64,000 bases of DNA from Rhodopseudomonas palustris (GTDB taxonomy: Bacteria; Pseudomonadota; Alphaproteobacteria; Rhizobiales; Xanthobacteraceae): NCBI RefSeq assembly GCF_034479375.1, contig NZ_CP140155.1:62001-126000 (forward strand), given 5' to 3'. The position numbers and the translations under genes are program-made. The notes beneath the pieces were generated by a model. It saw only the letters and a program-made list of their open reading frames with translations. It did no database searches and was not told where the DNA came from. Within the stretch, counting starts at the first letter, position 1, and every line of letters starts with the position of its first letter. Shown here in pieces: positions 37,928-46,446 of the stretch.

Positions 37928-38404
37928 ATGCGGAAAACACTCATCGTTCTGACCACCGCCGCCTTGCTGACGGGCGGCGCCGTGACCGGAGCGGCGATCG
38001 CACGGGACCGGTCGGACCGCGCCGTTCGCACGGAATTGACCGAGAGCCAGATGGCCGACAAGGCGGCGGCTCGCGCAGCCCAGATGAAGGTCGATCTTCG
38101 CCTCACGCTGGATCAGGACAAGCACTGGGCCGGCTTCCAGGCGGCGATCGTCGAGGTTTGGAAAACCCGGGCCGAACAGCGGGCCTCCTGGCGCAATGCG
38201 CGCGCCAACCAGACCGAGCAGCCAGGCAAGGAGAATCTGATCGATCAGATCCGCAAGGATGGCGATGCTCAGATCGAGCGCGGCAATCTTCACAAGAAAC
38301 TCGCCGATGCCGCCCAGCCGCTCTACGAGAGCCTCGACGAGCAGCAAAAACAGCGGTTCGCCGAAGCGCTGGCGAGCAGGGGGCGCTATCGGCACTCCGA
38401 CTGA
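37928..38404 (+). CDS. Periplasmic LTXXQ-motif (Spy/CpxP-like) protein
   Basis: A 158-aa secreted helical protein. The signal peptide (LIVLTTAALLTGGAVTGAAIA) is followed by RLTLDQDKHWAGFQ, one LTXXQ-type motif, and Arg/Gln-rich helices with YESLDEQQKQRFAEAL. Spy/CpxP relatives act as periplasmic stress sensors or chaperones. ATG 37928 has AAGGA 8 nt upstream; an ATG at 37922 is too close to it. Length is normal for the family. Monocistronic. Confidence 0.8.
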   Translation: MRKTLIVLTTAALLTGGAVTGAAIARDRSDRAVRTELTESQMADKAAARAAQMKVDLRLTLDQDKHWAGFQAAIVEVWKTRAEQRASWRNARANQTEQPGKENLIDQIRKDGDAQIERGNLHKKLADAAQPLYESLDEQQKQRFAEALASRGRYRHSD

Positions 38405-38475
38405 GGGAAGTGCGCGTTCCGACCGGGCCGCCTCGATGGCGAGCAGTGTCACGGCTGCTCGCAACGCCCGAGAGG

Positions 38476-38520
38476 AGTTCTGTCTCCCACAGTTCTGTCT
38501 TCAGCAGTTCTGTTTCCGAT
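38476..38520 (+). repeat. Three 15-bp tandem repeats (AGTTCTGT core)
   Basis: AGTTCTGT occurs at 38476, 38491 and 38506, exactly 15 bp apart, each followed by a pyrimidine-rich tail. It lies in the 349-nt non-coding gap 38405-38753 between two convergent genes; nothing else recognisable is in that gap. The regular spacing of about 1.5 helical turns suggests either a protein-binding array or simple slippage. Confidence 0.6.
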
Positions 38521-38753
38521 GGAATCAGCATCGGCGTTCCGGGACGCTCACCACAGGTGCAATCTCATGGTGAAGAGGCGCGAAGCGCCGTCGCGAACCA
38601 TGAGCCGCCGGCACTGCGTCGCGCCGATCCTTCGAGACGCCGGGTTTTGCCGAGTTCATCGGGTTGAGGGGCGGTACAGTTGGCAAGGGCCACGCCGTAC
38701 TGACTATTCCGCCGCAGCGCATCCAAGGACGCCCGGATCGTTGATCGGGTGAG

Positions 38754-39017
38754 TTACTTCCGGGGACGGCCTCGCTTTGCAAAGCTGACGCCGTGGCAAT
38801 CGGCCGCAAATTGCAGAAAGCCGGCTTGCTTCAAGGCCTCGGACCTCCGTGGCCCCGGCTTCATCTTTCGCGCAGCTTCGAGAGCATCTGCCGCGATGGC
38901 ATCTTGTGACGTAGCGGACCGGTCGCGCGCTCGCATGTGTCGCTGCGCGCCTGTTGCGGCGGGAACCGAGTCGGTCGCGTTCGAGCTCGGATTGGTGCGC
39001 TCCGCATGATCTGCCAT
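38754..39017 (-). CDS. Small conserved basic protein ending KRGRPRK
   Basis: An 87-aa protein. The C-terminal half (ALEAARKMKPGPRRSEALKQ, then FAKRGRPRK) matches a pattern I know from small uncharacterised proteins of Bradyrhizobium-type genomes. The N-terminal half is disordered. Start ATG 39017 has AGGGGAGAG about 10 nt upstream. Function unknown; the GRP/basic tail hints at nucleic-acid binding, which is only a guess. Confidence 0.6.
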   Translation of the reverse strand: MADHAERTNPSSNATDSVPAATGAQRHMRARDRSATSQDAIAADALEAARKMKPGPRRSEALKQAGFLQFAADCHGVSFAKRGRPRK

Positions 39018-39363
39018 AGTCCGCTCTCCCCTGGAGTGGCGATGATCGCGCGCGAACCGGACGTCGGTTGCGCGTCCTGATCATTTCACTCACGAAAGAA
39101 CGGCCTTGAATGGTCGGTATTGCTCTTCGCTCGATTTCGAATGGTCGGTGCAATGGAGAAGATCCAACGCCAGAGAATGAGTCCGTGGCGCTCGGTCTGG
39201 GAGACTGTCGGGCGGTCGGAGTGTCGCAGGTCGACGAATCGGGCCCGGCGCCATTGGAGGTTCCAGATTGAAGTAATTGCGGAATCCGTCGCCGCTCGGT
39301 GGTGTGGGCCACCGACGCGCGCGCGGAGCCGTGCAACGACAGTCCTCTGCGAGGAGAACTGTT
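39018..39363. other. Gap between two small divergent genes
   Basis: No ORF here shows recognisable motifs or good start signals on either strand. It presumably carries promoters for both flanking small genes. Confidence 0.4.
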
Positions 39364-39549
39364 GTGTCTACAATCGACGATGGGCGGAAACACGATCTGG
39401 AATGCGCGCGTCTCGCAAACGAATTCATCCAGTTATCGCGCGGAACATTCAATCCGGAACTGAAGGCGCACTGCATTCGAATGGCGGCCTACTGGACCGA
39501 CCAAATCGCCGCAAGCTCGCCGGATGATCCATCCGACCCGACCGCCTAG
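39364..39549 (+). CDS. Small conserved hypothetical protein (61 aa)
   Basis: Starts at GTG 39364, 7 nt after GAGGAG. The sequence CARLANEFIQLSRGTFNPEL followed by HCIRMAAYWTDQIA is a two-helix pattern seen in small rhizobial proteins of unknown function. No signal peptide or membrane segment. Confidence 0.55.
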   Translation: MSTIDDGRKHDLECARLANEFIQLSRGTFNPELKAHCIRMAAYWTDQIAASSPDDPSDPTA

Positions 39550-39810
39550 GATCGGCGCCGCGTCTGAGCGTGCGCCAGCCTTGCCGCCAGAATCCGATTT
39601 GCGACGAGATACTTGCTTGTTCTCTCCGCTCAGGATCGTGGTCGGCGCGAATTGTCCAATCGCCGGTTGTGAGCTGTTCTGCTCAGCATTGTCGTGACTA
39701 CGCGCCCAAGGAGATCGTGGCAGAAAATCTGCTCCGGATTTAGGATGCGGCCGTCCCACGGTCGACCGCTCTGATCCGGCGCGCCTCGATCCGGGAGTTG
39801 CACCAGGCCA

Positions 39811-40557
39811 ATGCCCAAGGCACAGACCGACCATGATCTGCGGAGCAATCAGTTGCTCGACGCGCTGGCGCCGGACAGCCGCAGTCGAATCGACCGTCAT
39901 CTCGAGTCGGTCGAATTCAAGCTCGGCGACATGGTTTGCGATGCGGGCGGTCTGCTCAGGCATGCATATTTTCCGCGAGGATCGGTGCTGTCGTTGCTGA
40001 CGGTGCTGGAGAACGGTACGGCTATCGAAACCGCCAATATCGGCCGCGAGGGCGCGTTCGGCCTGTTCGCCGCGATGTACAGCAGGGTTTCCTTCAACCG
40101 CTGCATCGTGCAGCTCGAGGGCCATACGGTCCGCTGCCCGATCGAGCGGCTGCAACATGAATTCGAGCTGAGCGGGAACGTTCGGAATCTGTTCGTCAGT
40201 TATTCCGAAACGTTGTTGTCTCAGGTTCAACAGACGGTCGCCTGCAATGCGATGCACACGACGGAAGAGCGGATGTGCCGCTGGCTGCTGATGATGCACG
40301 ACAGGGCCGAAGGCGAAGCGCTTCCCTACACCCACGAGTTCCTGTCGCAGATCCTGGGCGTCAATCGGAAATCAGTGACGCTGGCGGCGCAATCGATGCA
40401 ATCCGCGGGACTCATCAGCTATCATCGTGGAACGATTCAGGTGGTCGATCGTGCCGGCCTGGAGCTGGCGTCGTGCGAGTGCTACGCCATCGTCAAGCAG
40501 CGGTTCGAGGCCTTCCTGAAGCCGCCCTCGACCGCCTTGAAGAACGAGCTGGATTGA
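39811..40557 (+). CDS. Crp/Fnr-family transcription regulator
   Basis: A 248-aa protein with a cyclic-nucleotide-binding-like domain (residues 15-130, including FPRGSVLSLLTVLENGTAIE) and a C-terminal winged helix (YTHEFLSQILGVNRKSVTLA, SAGLISYHRGTIQVVDRAGL). No N-terminal cysteine cluster for a 4Fe-4S centre is present, so it is not an oxygen-sensing Fnr. It belongs to a Crp subgroup common in rhizobia with unknown effectors. Convergent with another Crp/Fnr gene 48 nt away. Confidence 0.88.
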   Translation: MPKAQTDHDLRSNQLLDALAPDSRSRIDRHLESVEFKLGDMVCDAGGLLRHAYFPRGSVLSLLTVLENGTAIETANIGREGAFGLFAAMYSRVSFNRCIVQLEGHTVRCPIERLQHEFELSGNVRNLFVSYSETLLSQVQQTVACNAMHTTEERMCRWLLMMHDRAEGEALPYTHEFLSQILGVNRKSVTLAAQSMQSAGLISYHRGTIQVVDRAGLELASCECYAIVKQRFEAFLKPPSTALKNELD

Positions 40558-40605
40558 ACGCAAGAGCTTGTGCCCTCCCGACCGAATGCCATCCACGTCG
40601 ATCGA

Positions 40606-41334
40606 TCAGTCGATCTTGGGGGCGAATTTCGCGGTCTTGGATTCGTCGCCGGAAATATGCGGCTGTTCGTGCAGCACGACATTGAGCAGCGAGTTGTGGA
40701 TTTCGAGATGACCATTGTAGTCGATGAAACCCATTTTACGAAATTTGTTCATGAAGTAACTGACGCGTGAACGAGTGGTGCCGACCATTTCTGCGAGCGT
40801 TTCCTGGCTGACCTTCGCGATCACCTTCTTTGGTTCGCTGTCGTGGCCAAAATTCGCCAGCAGCAGCAGCGCGCGCGCCAGCCGCTTTTCGCTCGAATTG
40901 AACAATTGGTCGACGAGGTCGGCTTCGACCCGGATGGTGCGCGCCAGAACATGCGCGACGAACATTTCGGAAAAGGTCGGCTCTTTGTGCAGCACGGCCA
41001 GCATCGCCGGCTTGCTGATCCACATGATCTCGCATTCACTCATCGTCGACGCGGTAGAAAGCCGCCTTTCCTGTCCGGTAAGGCAGGCTTCGCCGAAGAA
41101 TTCGTCCGGTCCAAGGATGGCAATCACCGCTTCCTTGCCCTGTTCGGACAATACGACGATCTTCACCTTGCCTTTTATGATGTAGAAGACAGCGTCCGAA
41201 GCATCGCCCTGGGAAAAAACGGTCAGGTTCTTGACATACTTGTTGACATTGTGGCCAACGCCGGTGGTTTTCAAGAATGCCACAGGATCGAGGGGCATGT
41301 GCTTGGTATCCGGAGCGTCGGGTGGCTTTGCCAA
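40606..41334 (-). CDS. Crp/Fnr-family transcription regulator
   Basis: A ~242-aa regulator. Sensor domain: TVFSQGDASDAVFYIIKGKV, GKEAVIAILGPDEFFGEACL and RRLSTASTMSECEIM, which keep the classic cNMP-pocket layout (FGE..L, then S-T in place of R-S/T). The HTH is SQETLAEMVGTTRSRVSYFM. TTG 41334 is chosen for GGAG 5 nt upstream; ATG 41298 is the next in-frame ATG. Unlike its convergent neighbour it resembles true Crp in the effector pocket. Confidence 0.87.
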   Translation of the reverse strand: MAKPPDAPDTKHMPLDPVAFLKTTGVGHNVNKYVKNLTVFSQGDASDAVFYIIKGKVKIVVLSEQGKEAVIAILGPDEFFGEACLTGQERRLSTASTMSECEIMWISKPAMLAVLHKEPTFSEMFVAHVLARTIRVEADLVDQLFNSSEKRLARALLLLANFGHDSEPKKVIAKVSQETLAEMVGTTRSRVSYFMNKFRKMGFIDYNGHLEIHNSLLNVVLHEQPHISGDESKTAKFAPKID

Positions 41335-41689
41335 AATGTCTCCAAGCCTGAAAGGATTTGCCGAGGTCAGCAAGTGCTGAACTCACGGTCTCCCAGGCGC
41401 CCGGGCAGGATAACGTCTTTGCCGTCGGTTGTGAAGGGAAACGCACCCGCCGCCTGATGATCTCCGTCCGTGAGGTATCTGACCATCGCGGAGCTTCCAG
41501 CCAGATGTGCAAGCCGGATCGCGAGGCGCCGGCGCGTTACTCGGCCATACCGCCGGTAGCTCTTGCTATTCAGCTTCGTCCGGCCCGTCGCGGAAGGCAG
41601 CTCCGGAATGCGGCAGAATCCGCCACGCGGCTCTTCGACGCGACTCGTTCGGCACGTGACTACGCGGGTCACATCGGGCCGATGCGAGT
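41335..41689. other. Gap between Crp/Fnr and flavin reductase genes
   Basis: Open frames exist on both strands, but none has recognisable motifs. It should contain the promoter of the minus-strand Crp/Fnr gene and the end of the flavin reductase transcript. Confidence 0.4.
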
Positions 41690-42190
41690 TTACACGGGCT
41701 GAACGGCGCAGAACTCTCGATTGAAGTGGACAAGCGGCTTTCTGTCGGGCTGCAATCGCGAATTCTTGACTTCGCAGAAGAACACGCAGTGTTGGCCCAG
41801 TTCCGTTTCGCGAATGACTTCGCAATCGAGCACGGCGAGCGCATCGACGAGGGCGGGGACCCCGCTCGCCAGTTCGGTCCAGTCATGAGCGTCGAAGCGA
41901 TCGGGACCTCTCACCGCCGGTGATCCGAACCGCTCGGCGAGACCGGAGTGGTCGTCCGAGAGGATGTTGACGCTGACGCGGCGGGTGACGCTGATGATAC
42001 CGCGGGTGCCCGCGCCGCGGTTCACGCAGGCGATCAATGACGGCGGATCTGTCGTCAGCGAGCACACTGCGGTCATGGTCAGACCGTGCCATTCGCCGTT
42101 GTCGCTGGTCGCTACGATGCACACGCCGCCGGCGAGAAGGCGCATGCTCTGCTTGAACAGGTCCGACGACATCGGTGTTTCGGAGATCAT
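41690..42190 (-). CDS. Flavin reductase (HpaC-like component of a two-component monooxygenase)
   Basis: A 166-aa flavin reductase-like protein: FKQSMRLLAGGVCIVATSDN, HGLTMTAVCSLTTDPPSLIA and FCEVKNSRLQ are the FMN/FAD-binding split-barrel motifs. It would use NAD(P)H to supply reduced flavin. It lies 107 nt downstream of the flavin-dependent monooxygenase on the same strand, its obvious partner. ATG 42190 has GAGGA upstream; ATG 42172 is possible. Confidence 0.87.
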   Translation of the reverse strand: MISETPMSSDLFKQSMRLLAGGVCIVATSDNGEWHGLTMTAVCSLTTDPPSLIACVNRGAGTRGIISVTRRVSVNILSDDHSGLAERFGSPAVRGPDRFDAHDWTELASGVPALVDALAVLDCEVIRETELGQHCVFFCEVKNSRLQPDRKPLVHFNREFCAVQPV

Positions 42191-42296
42191 GCACGTCCTC
42201 GCGGATACTCGATCAGCCGGTCAGTGCGACTCGCGAAGCCCAATCCAAATCGGCGATCGGAGGCGCGCTCGCACCACGGCGTGTCATCGAGGTGTG

Positions 42297-43517
42297 TCAG
42301 GCGAACGGCGCCGCCCGCGGGTTCTCGCCGAGCTCGCCGGTCAGCTTGAACTGACCCATCATGCCCGAGACGGTGTCGAAATCGATCACCGCATGGTGGC
42401 ACGCGGTGCTGATGTCCCGGAAGGCGCGATAGACCGGGTTGCCTTCGTAGAGGCCGTGCGCGCCCGACGCCGCGTAGAGGCGATCGATCGCGCGGCGGCA
42501 CAGTTCGACGACATAGGCCGCATCCCAACGCATCTGGATGCGATCCTCCGCCGACATCGGCGCCTGATCGATCGCTATCAAGGCATCGAAGCGATCGCAC
42601 ATGTCGGTGAGGAGTCGGCGCGCCGCGGCGATCTCCGCGCTCGATTCCGCCACACGCTTCTGCATCGATTGGTTGGCGGCCTTGACCACGCCGTATGGCG
42701 ACACGCGCTTGGCGGTCGCATCGACGAAGGCCTTCAGGCCTCCCTCGGCCATGCCGAGCACGGACCCGGACAACATCGCGGGCAGCCCTGAATAGACGGA
42801 CAGTCGATAAGTCGGCGCCTTGGCGTGCGGGCTGAGGCCGAGAAATGTCGGCTGGGTCGGAACCGCGCGGTGATCCGGGATGAAGGCGTCGGTGACGACG
42901 AGATCCTTGGATCCGGTTCCCCGCATGCCCAGCGTGTGCCAGGTATCGACGATCTCGACGTCCGCGCGGGGTACCATGACGTGATGGATCAGGTAGTCGT
43001 CCGGCCCGGGATCGGCCCTTCGAGCGCCGACGATGAACCACGGCGAATGGTCGGATCCGCTGCCGAACTGCCAGCGTCCGGTGAGACGCCAGCCGCCGTC
43101 GACGCGGGTCAGCGTTCCCGCCGGGGCCAGCGAGCCGGCCACGAGATTGTCGGCATCACCCTCGTAGACCTCGCGCTGGCATTCTTCCGGGAAGCGACCG
43201 ATGATGTAGTCGTGCGCGACGCACACCATCAGCACCCAGCTCGCCGCCGAGCAGACTTTGCCGATCTCCGCGCATGCCCAGATGTGAGCGCTCGGCGACA
43301 TCTCGTAGCCGCCGAACTGCTTCGGTGTAATCATGCGAGCAAGCCCCGATTCACGCAGGGCGTTCGCGGCATCGTCACTGAGGCGGCGCAGCTTGTCGCT
43401 CTCGTGCGTCGTGGCGGCGATCCGCGGAAGGATGGAACGCACCGCTTCTTTGTAGTCGAAGACGGAGCCGGTCGCGTCTTGCGATTGAACCTTCTGCATT
43501 GCGGATGCACTGTTCAT
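42297..43517 (-). CDS. Flavin-dependent monooxygenase, acyl-CoA-dehydrogenase fold (group D)
   Basis: A 406-aa oxygenase related to HsaA, the C2 component of 4-hydroxyphenylacetate hydroxylase and DszC. Motifs: MITPKQFGGYEMSPSAHIWA, a helical N-domain, LVAGSLAPAGTLTRVDGGWR with GRWQFGSGSDHSPWFIVGA, and a C-terminal four-helix bundle (YAASGAHGLYEGNPVYRAFR). It lacks the catalytic Glu context of acyl-CoA dehydrogenases and is paired with a flavin reductase. Start ATG 43517 has CAGGAG 8 nt upstream. The substrate is unknown, probably aromatic or a sulfur/nitrogen heterocycle. A shared LysR-type element lies in its promoter. Confidence 0.85.
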   Translation of the reverse strand: MNSASAMQKVQSQDATGSVFDYKEAVRSILPRIAATTHESDKLRRLSDDAANALRESGLARMITPKQFGGYEMSPSAHIWACAEIGKVCSAASWVLMVCVAHDYIIGRFPEECQREVYEGDADNLVAGSLAPAGTLTRVDGGWRLTGRWQFGSGSDHSPWFIVGARRADPGPDDYLIHHVMVPRADVEIVDTWHTLGMRGTGSKDLVVTDAFIPDHRAVPTQPTFLGLSPHAKAPTYRLSVYSGLPAMLSGSVLGMAEGGLKAFVDATAKRVSPYGVVKAANQSMQKRVAESSAEIAAARRLLTDMCDRFDALIAIDQAPMSAEDRIQMRWDAAYVVELCRRAIDRLYAASGAHGLYEGNPVYRAFRDISTACHHAVIDFDTVSGMMGQFKLTGELGENPRAAPFA

Positions 43518-43602
43518 CCCAGATCTCCTGATGGCCGCCGGTGAGGTTTTGTATCGGCCCGCGTCACGATTAGTTTGCGGATGCGCCACGATGTCGAGCG
43601 CC

Positions 43603-43638
43603 TTGATGTAAGTCAAATTCATAGTCATAATCGTCCGT
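43603..43638. promoter_or_regulatory. Shared regulatory element, copy 1 (LysR/monooxygenase divergent promoter)
   Basis: It contains TTGATGTAAGTCAA (43603-43616), then ATTCATAGTCATAAT (43617-43631, ATT-N9-AAT, a LysR-type T-N11-A box), ending just before the LysR start. On the minus strand TTGACT could be the -35 of the monooxygenase promoter, with a transcript start near 43580. The 14 nt at 43609-43622 are identical to 48734-48747, and similarity extends over about 40 bp. Confidence 0.7.
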
Positions 43639-44580
43639 ATGAGCCGGACTAATGAATATCTCGATCTGAACTTGCTGCGGGTTTTTCTGGCGATCTGGGA
43701 TCTGCGCAGCCTCACCGCCGCGGGGGATCGCCTGGGGCTGACCCAACCTGCGATCAGTCATGCGCTGCGTCGTCTGCGCGAGCGCTTCGGCGATCCGCTG
43801 TTCGTCAGGGTGGCGAACAGGATGCTTCCGACCGATGCGGCGGTACGGTTGCACGGGCCGCTCGATCAGGCGTTCGAGCTGCTCAATCGCACTCTGCAGA
43901 GCGGTGTGGTGTTCGATCCGCGGGTCACCGAGCGCACGTTCAGGGTCGCGATGTCGGACATCGCGGAGGTGTACATCCTTCCGCGCCTGATCAGCGAATT
44001 GTCGCGGATTTCCCCGTTCGTGCGCGTTCACATCGTGCCGCTGCTTCCGGACAGCGTCGTGAGCTCGATGCGATCGGGCGAGATCGATCTCGCGATCGGC
44101 GCCATCAGCGCGCCGGAGAAGGACCTGATCAGTATCGACACTTTCAACGATCGATACATCTGCCTGGTGCGCGCCAATCACCCGATTGCGAAGTCCAAGC
44201 TGACGCGGGCGAATTTCTCCAAGCTGCGGTTCTTCTTCGCCCGAACGACGTCGTCGGTCTATCAGTTGGCGGAGCAATGGCTCGCAGACGAAGACGCCCG
44301 GCCGCGGATTGCCGTGCGAGGGCACTTCACGACGGCACCGGAGATCGTTCGTCATTCCGATCTGGTTGCGATCTTTCCGAGATTGCTGGCGCTGGATCTA
44401 CATCGTGCCAGAGATTTTCGCCTGCTCGATCTCCCGTTCGAGTTGCCCCCGATCGAAGTTCGCGTGCACAGCCATTCCCGCTTTGCAAACGACACCGGCA
44501 TCAACTGGATGTGCCAGACCAGTGCGGCCATCTTGAGCCGGGAGGGCGGCACCGGGCGGGTGAAAGCGGACCAGCGCTGA
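43639..44580 (+). CDS. LysR-family transcriptional regulator
   Basis: A 313-aa NodD/NahR-like regulator. The HTH is LRSLTAAGDRLGLTQPAISH with ALRRLRERFGDPLFVR, and a substrate-binding domain follows (TFRVAMSDIAEVYILPRLIS, GEIDLAIGAI). It is transcribed divergently from the monooxygenase across 121 nt that hold its likely operator. No clear ribosome site precedes ATG 43639, so the leader may be very short. It is the best candidate to control both this monooxygenase and the downstream ABC/amidohydrolase operon. Confidence 0.9.
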   Translation: MSRTNEYLDLNLLRVFLAIWDLRSLTAAGDRLGLTQPAISHALRRLRERFGDPLFVRVANRMLPTDAAVRLHGPLDQAFELLNRTLQSGVVFDPRVTERTFRVAMSDIAEVYILPRLISELSRISPFVRVHIVPLLPDSVVSSMRSGEIDLAIGAISAPEKDLISIDTFNDRYICLVRANHPIAKSKLTRANFSKLRFFFARTTSSVYQLAEQWLADEDARPRIAVRGHFTTAPEIVRHSDLVAIFPRLLALDLHRARDFRLLDLPFELPPIEVRVHSHSRFANDTGINWMCQTSAAILSREGGTGRVKADQR

Positions 44581-44631
44581 ATCGAGCGCCGGCCGTCGGG
44601 GTGGCTGGGCCGAAGCGCCGGTCCGCTCTCG

Positions 44632-45603
44632 TTACTTGCGTGGATCGAAACGCGTCGAGAAGGCCGCGGCCGGCACCGTGTCGAGATAGCCTCCGCCCAT
44701 GACGTCGTTGGCCATCTCGCCGAAGCGTTTCAGGGTCGCGATCGTGGCGTCGTCCCATTTGGTGGTGTAGTCGGCCAGCACGCGCTGACGGAGAAGGTCG
44801 ACCGCGGCAGGCTCCAACCCATATTTCTTGCCGTAAGCCTCGAAGACTTCGGGGTGACTCTTGACGTAGTCGAGCGCCTCGAGCCAGGCCCGCGTGAAGT
44901 TGGTCAAGGCTTCCGGCTCGGCCTTGATGAAATCGTCGTTCGTCGAGTAGCCGATCCAGAGGAAGTCGTCGCCGGTGCCGGCCTTGTAAGCGTCCGCCAG
45001 ATTGCCGATCGATCTGTACTTGCCCGATCCTTCGAGCTTGGCTGCGAGCGGATCGAACATCACCGCGGCGTCGATCTCGCCCTTGTCGAGCAGCGCGGGA
45101 AGAAGCCCCGGCCCGGCGAACTGCAGATCGCCGGTCTTGCCCGGATCGAAATTGTAGAACTTGGATGCGATCACGCGAAACAGCACGGTCGCGGTCCCGG
45201 CCGCGCCGGCGAAGGAGCCGACCTTCTTGCCCTTCAGGTCGGCGATGCTCTTGATCGGCGACGCAGTCGGCACGATGACGTCGACCGTCGTGCCGCGCCC
45301 GACAGGGAAGATCATCGTCACCGGCATGCCCTTGCCGCGGAACTGGGCGATCGCCGTCCAGCCGCCGAAGCCGACATCGACGTCCTTGCCGCGGATCGCG
45401 GTGAACAATCCGTCGAGTGTCGGGTAGGCCCGATACTCGGCGGCAATGCCGTATTTCTTGTCGATCCCCTGATCGATCATCGCGCGCGACCCGATCTCGT
45501 TGAGGGATTGCGCGAGATCACCGATCCGCACTTTGACTTGCGCGGTTGCGGCGCTGGTCGTCGCGAACAGGACGGCGGCGAAGAACCCTAGACGGATTAG
45601 CAT
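44632..45603 (-). CDS. ABC transporter substrate-binding protein (TauA/SsuA/NMT1 type)
   Basis: A 323-aa periplasmic binding protein with signal peptide (GFFAAVLFATTSAATAQ). It has VKVRIGDLAQSLNEI, DVDVGFGGWTAIAQFRGKGM, IADLKGKKVGSFAGAAGTAT and EIDAAVMFDPLAAKLEGSG, the fold used for taurine, sulfonate, nitrate and pyrimidine precursors. Last gene of a four-gene minus operon with ATPase, permease and amidohydrolase. The ligand is unknown but probably the amidohydrolase or monooxygenase substrate. Confidence 0.88.
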   Translation of the reverse strand: MLIRLGFFAAVLFATTSAATAQVKVRIGDLAQSLNEIGSRAMIDQGIDKKYGIAAEYRAYPTLDGLFTAIRGKDVDVGFGGWTAIAQFRGKGMPVTMIFPVGRGTTVDVIVPTASPIKSIADLKGKKVGSFAGAAGTATVLFRVIASKFYNFDPGKTGDLQFAGPGLLPALLDKGEIDAAVMFDPLAAKLEGSGKYRSIGNLADAYKAGTGDDFLWIGYSTNDDFIKAEPEALTNFTRAWLEALDYVKSHPEVFEAYGKKYGLEPAAVDLLRQRVLADYTTKWDDATIATLKRFGEMANDVMGGGYLDTVPAAAFSTRFDPRK

Positions 45604-45627
45604 ACTCGCTCCAATCGATTGACGGTT

Positions 45628-46446
45628 TCAGATGTTCATGCGGGCAGCAGTGTGACGGTCGAGATCGTCGACCAGACCCGATGGCGGCTGGCGGGCGATG
45701 GTCGGCGCAGCTTCGCGCCCGATGCCGTCGCCGAACGCCTTGATGACGTCGCGGCTCAGTTCGAACACGGCCGGGTCGTCGTAGCTGCGCGGCCGGGCGA
45801 TCGGGACCCGCATCTCCTGCTGGAACGCGCCACCGGACATCACGAGAATGCGGTCGGCGAGGAAACAGGCCTCGTAGGCGTTGTGCGTGACGAAGACGAT
45901 CGTCTTGCGGGTCTCCTCCCAGATCGTCAGCAGGTCGGTGCGGATGCGCCGCGCCGTGATCTCGTCGAGCCCCGAAAACGGTTCGTCCATCAGCAGGATG
46001 CCGGGCTCGACACACAGAGCGCGCACCAGTGCCAGCCGCTGGGCCATGCCGCCCGAAATCTGATGCGGATAGTAATTGCGATAGTCGGACAGTCCCGTCA
46101 TTGCGAGATAGCGGGATTTCAGTTCGCTCCAGCGCTCCGTCGGCACGCGACAACTCGACAGTGCGAAGTCGAGGTTGCCTTCCGCGGTCAGCCACGGCAG
46201 CAGGCGCGGCTCCTGAAACAGATAGCCGATCCGGCCGCCGCTGACGTCGGCTCGACCGTCATAGACCTTGTCCAGACCGGCGAGGACGTTGAGCAGGGTC
46301 GACTTGCCGCAGCCCGACGGACCGAGGATGCACAGGAATTCGCCGACGCCGACCTCGAGGTCGAGATCCTTCAAGACGGTGTGGATCGCGCCGTCGCGCC
46401 CTTTGAAGGTTTTCCGCAGCGATGCGACGTGGATGGCGGGCTTCAT
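45628..46446 (-). CDS. ABC transporter ATPase (TauB/SsuB type)
   Basis: A 272-aa ATPase with Walker A LGPSGCGKST, a Q-loop in GYLFQEPRLLPW, the signature QISGGMAQRLALVRAL, Walker B GILLMDEPFSGLD and H-loop FVTHNAYEA. The C-terminus carries an extra ~25-residue tail after FGDGIG. ATG 46446 overlaps the permease stop (ATGA). Confidence 0.92.
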   Translation of the reverse strand: MKPAIHVASLRKTFKGRDGAIHTVLKDLDLEVGVGEFLCILGPSGCGKSTLLNVLAGLDKVYDGRADVSGGRIGYLFQEPRLLPWLTAEGNLDFALSSCRVPTERWSELKSRYLAMTGLSDYRNYYPHQISGGMAQRLALVRALCVEPGILLMDEPFSGLDEITARRIRTDLLTIWEETRKTIVFVTHNAYEACFLADRILVMSGGAFQQEMRVPIARPRSYDDPAVFELSRDVIKAFGDGIGREAAPTIARQPPSGLVDDLDRHTAARMNI

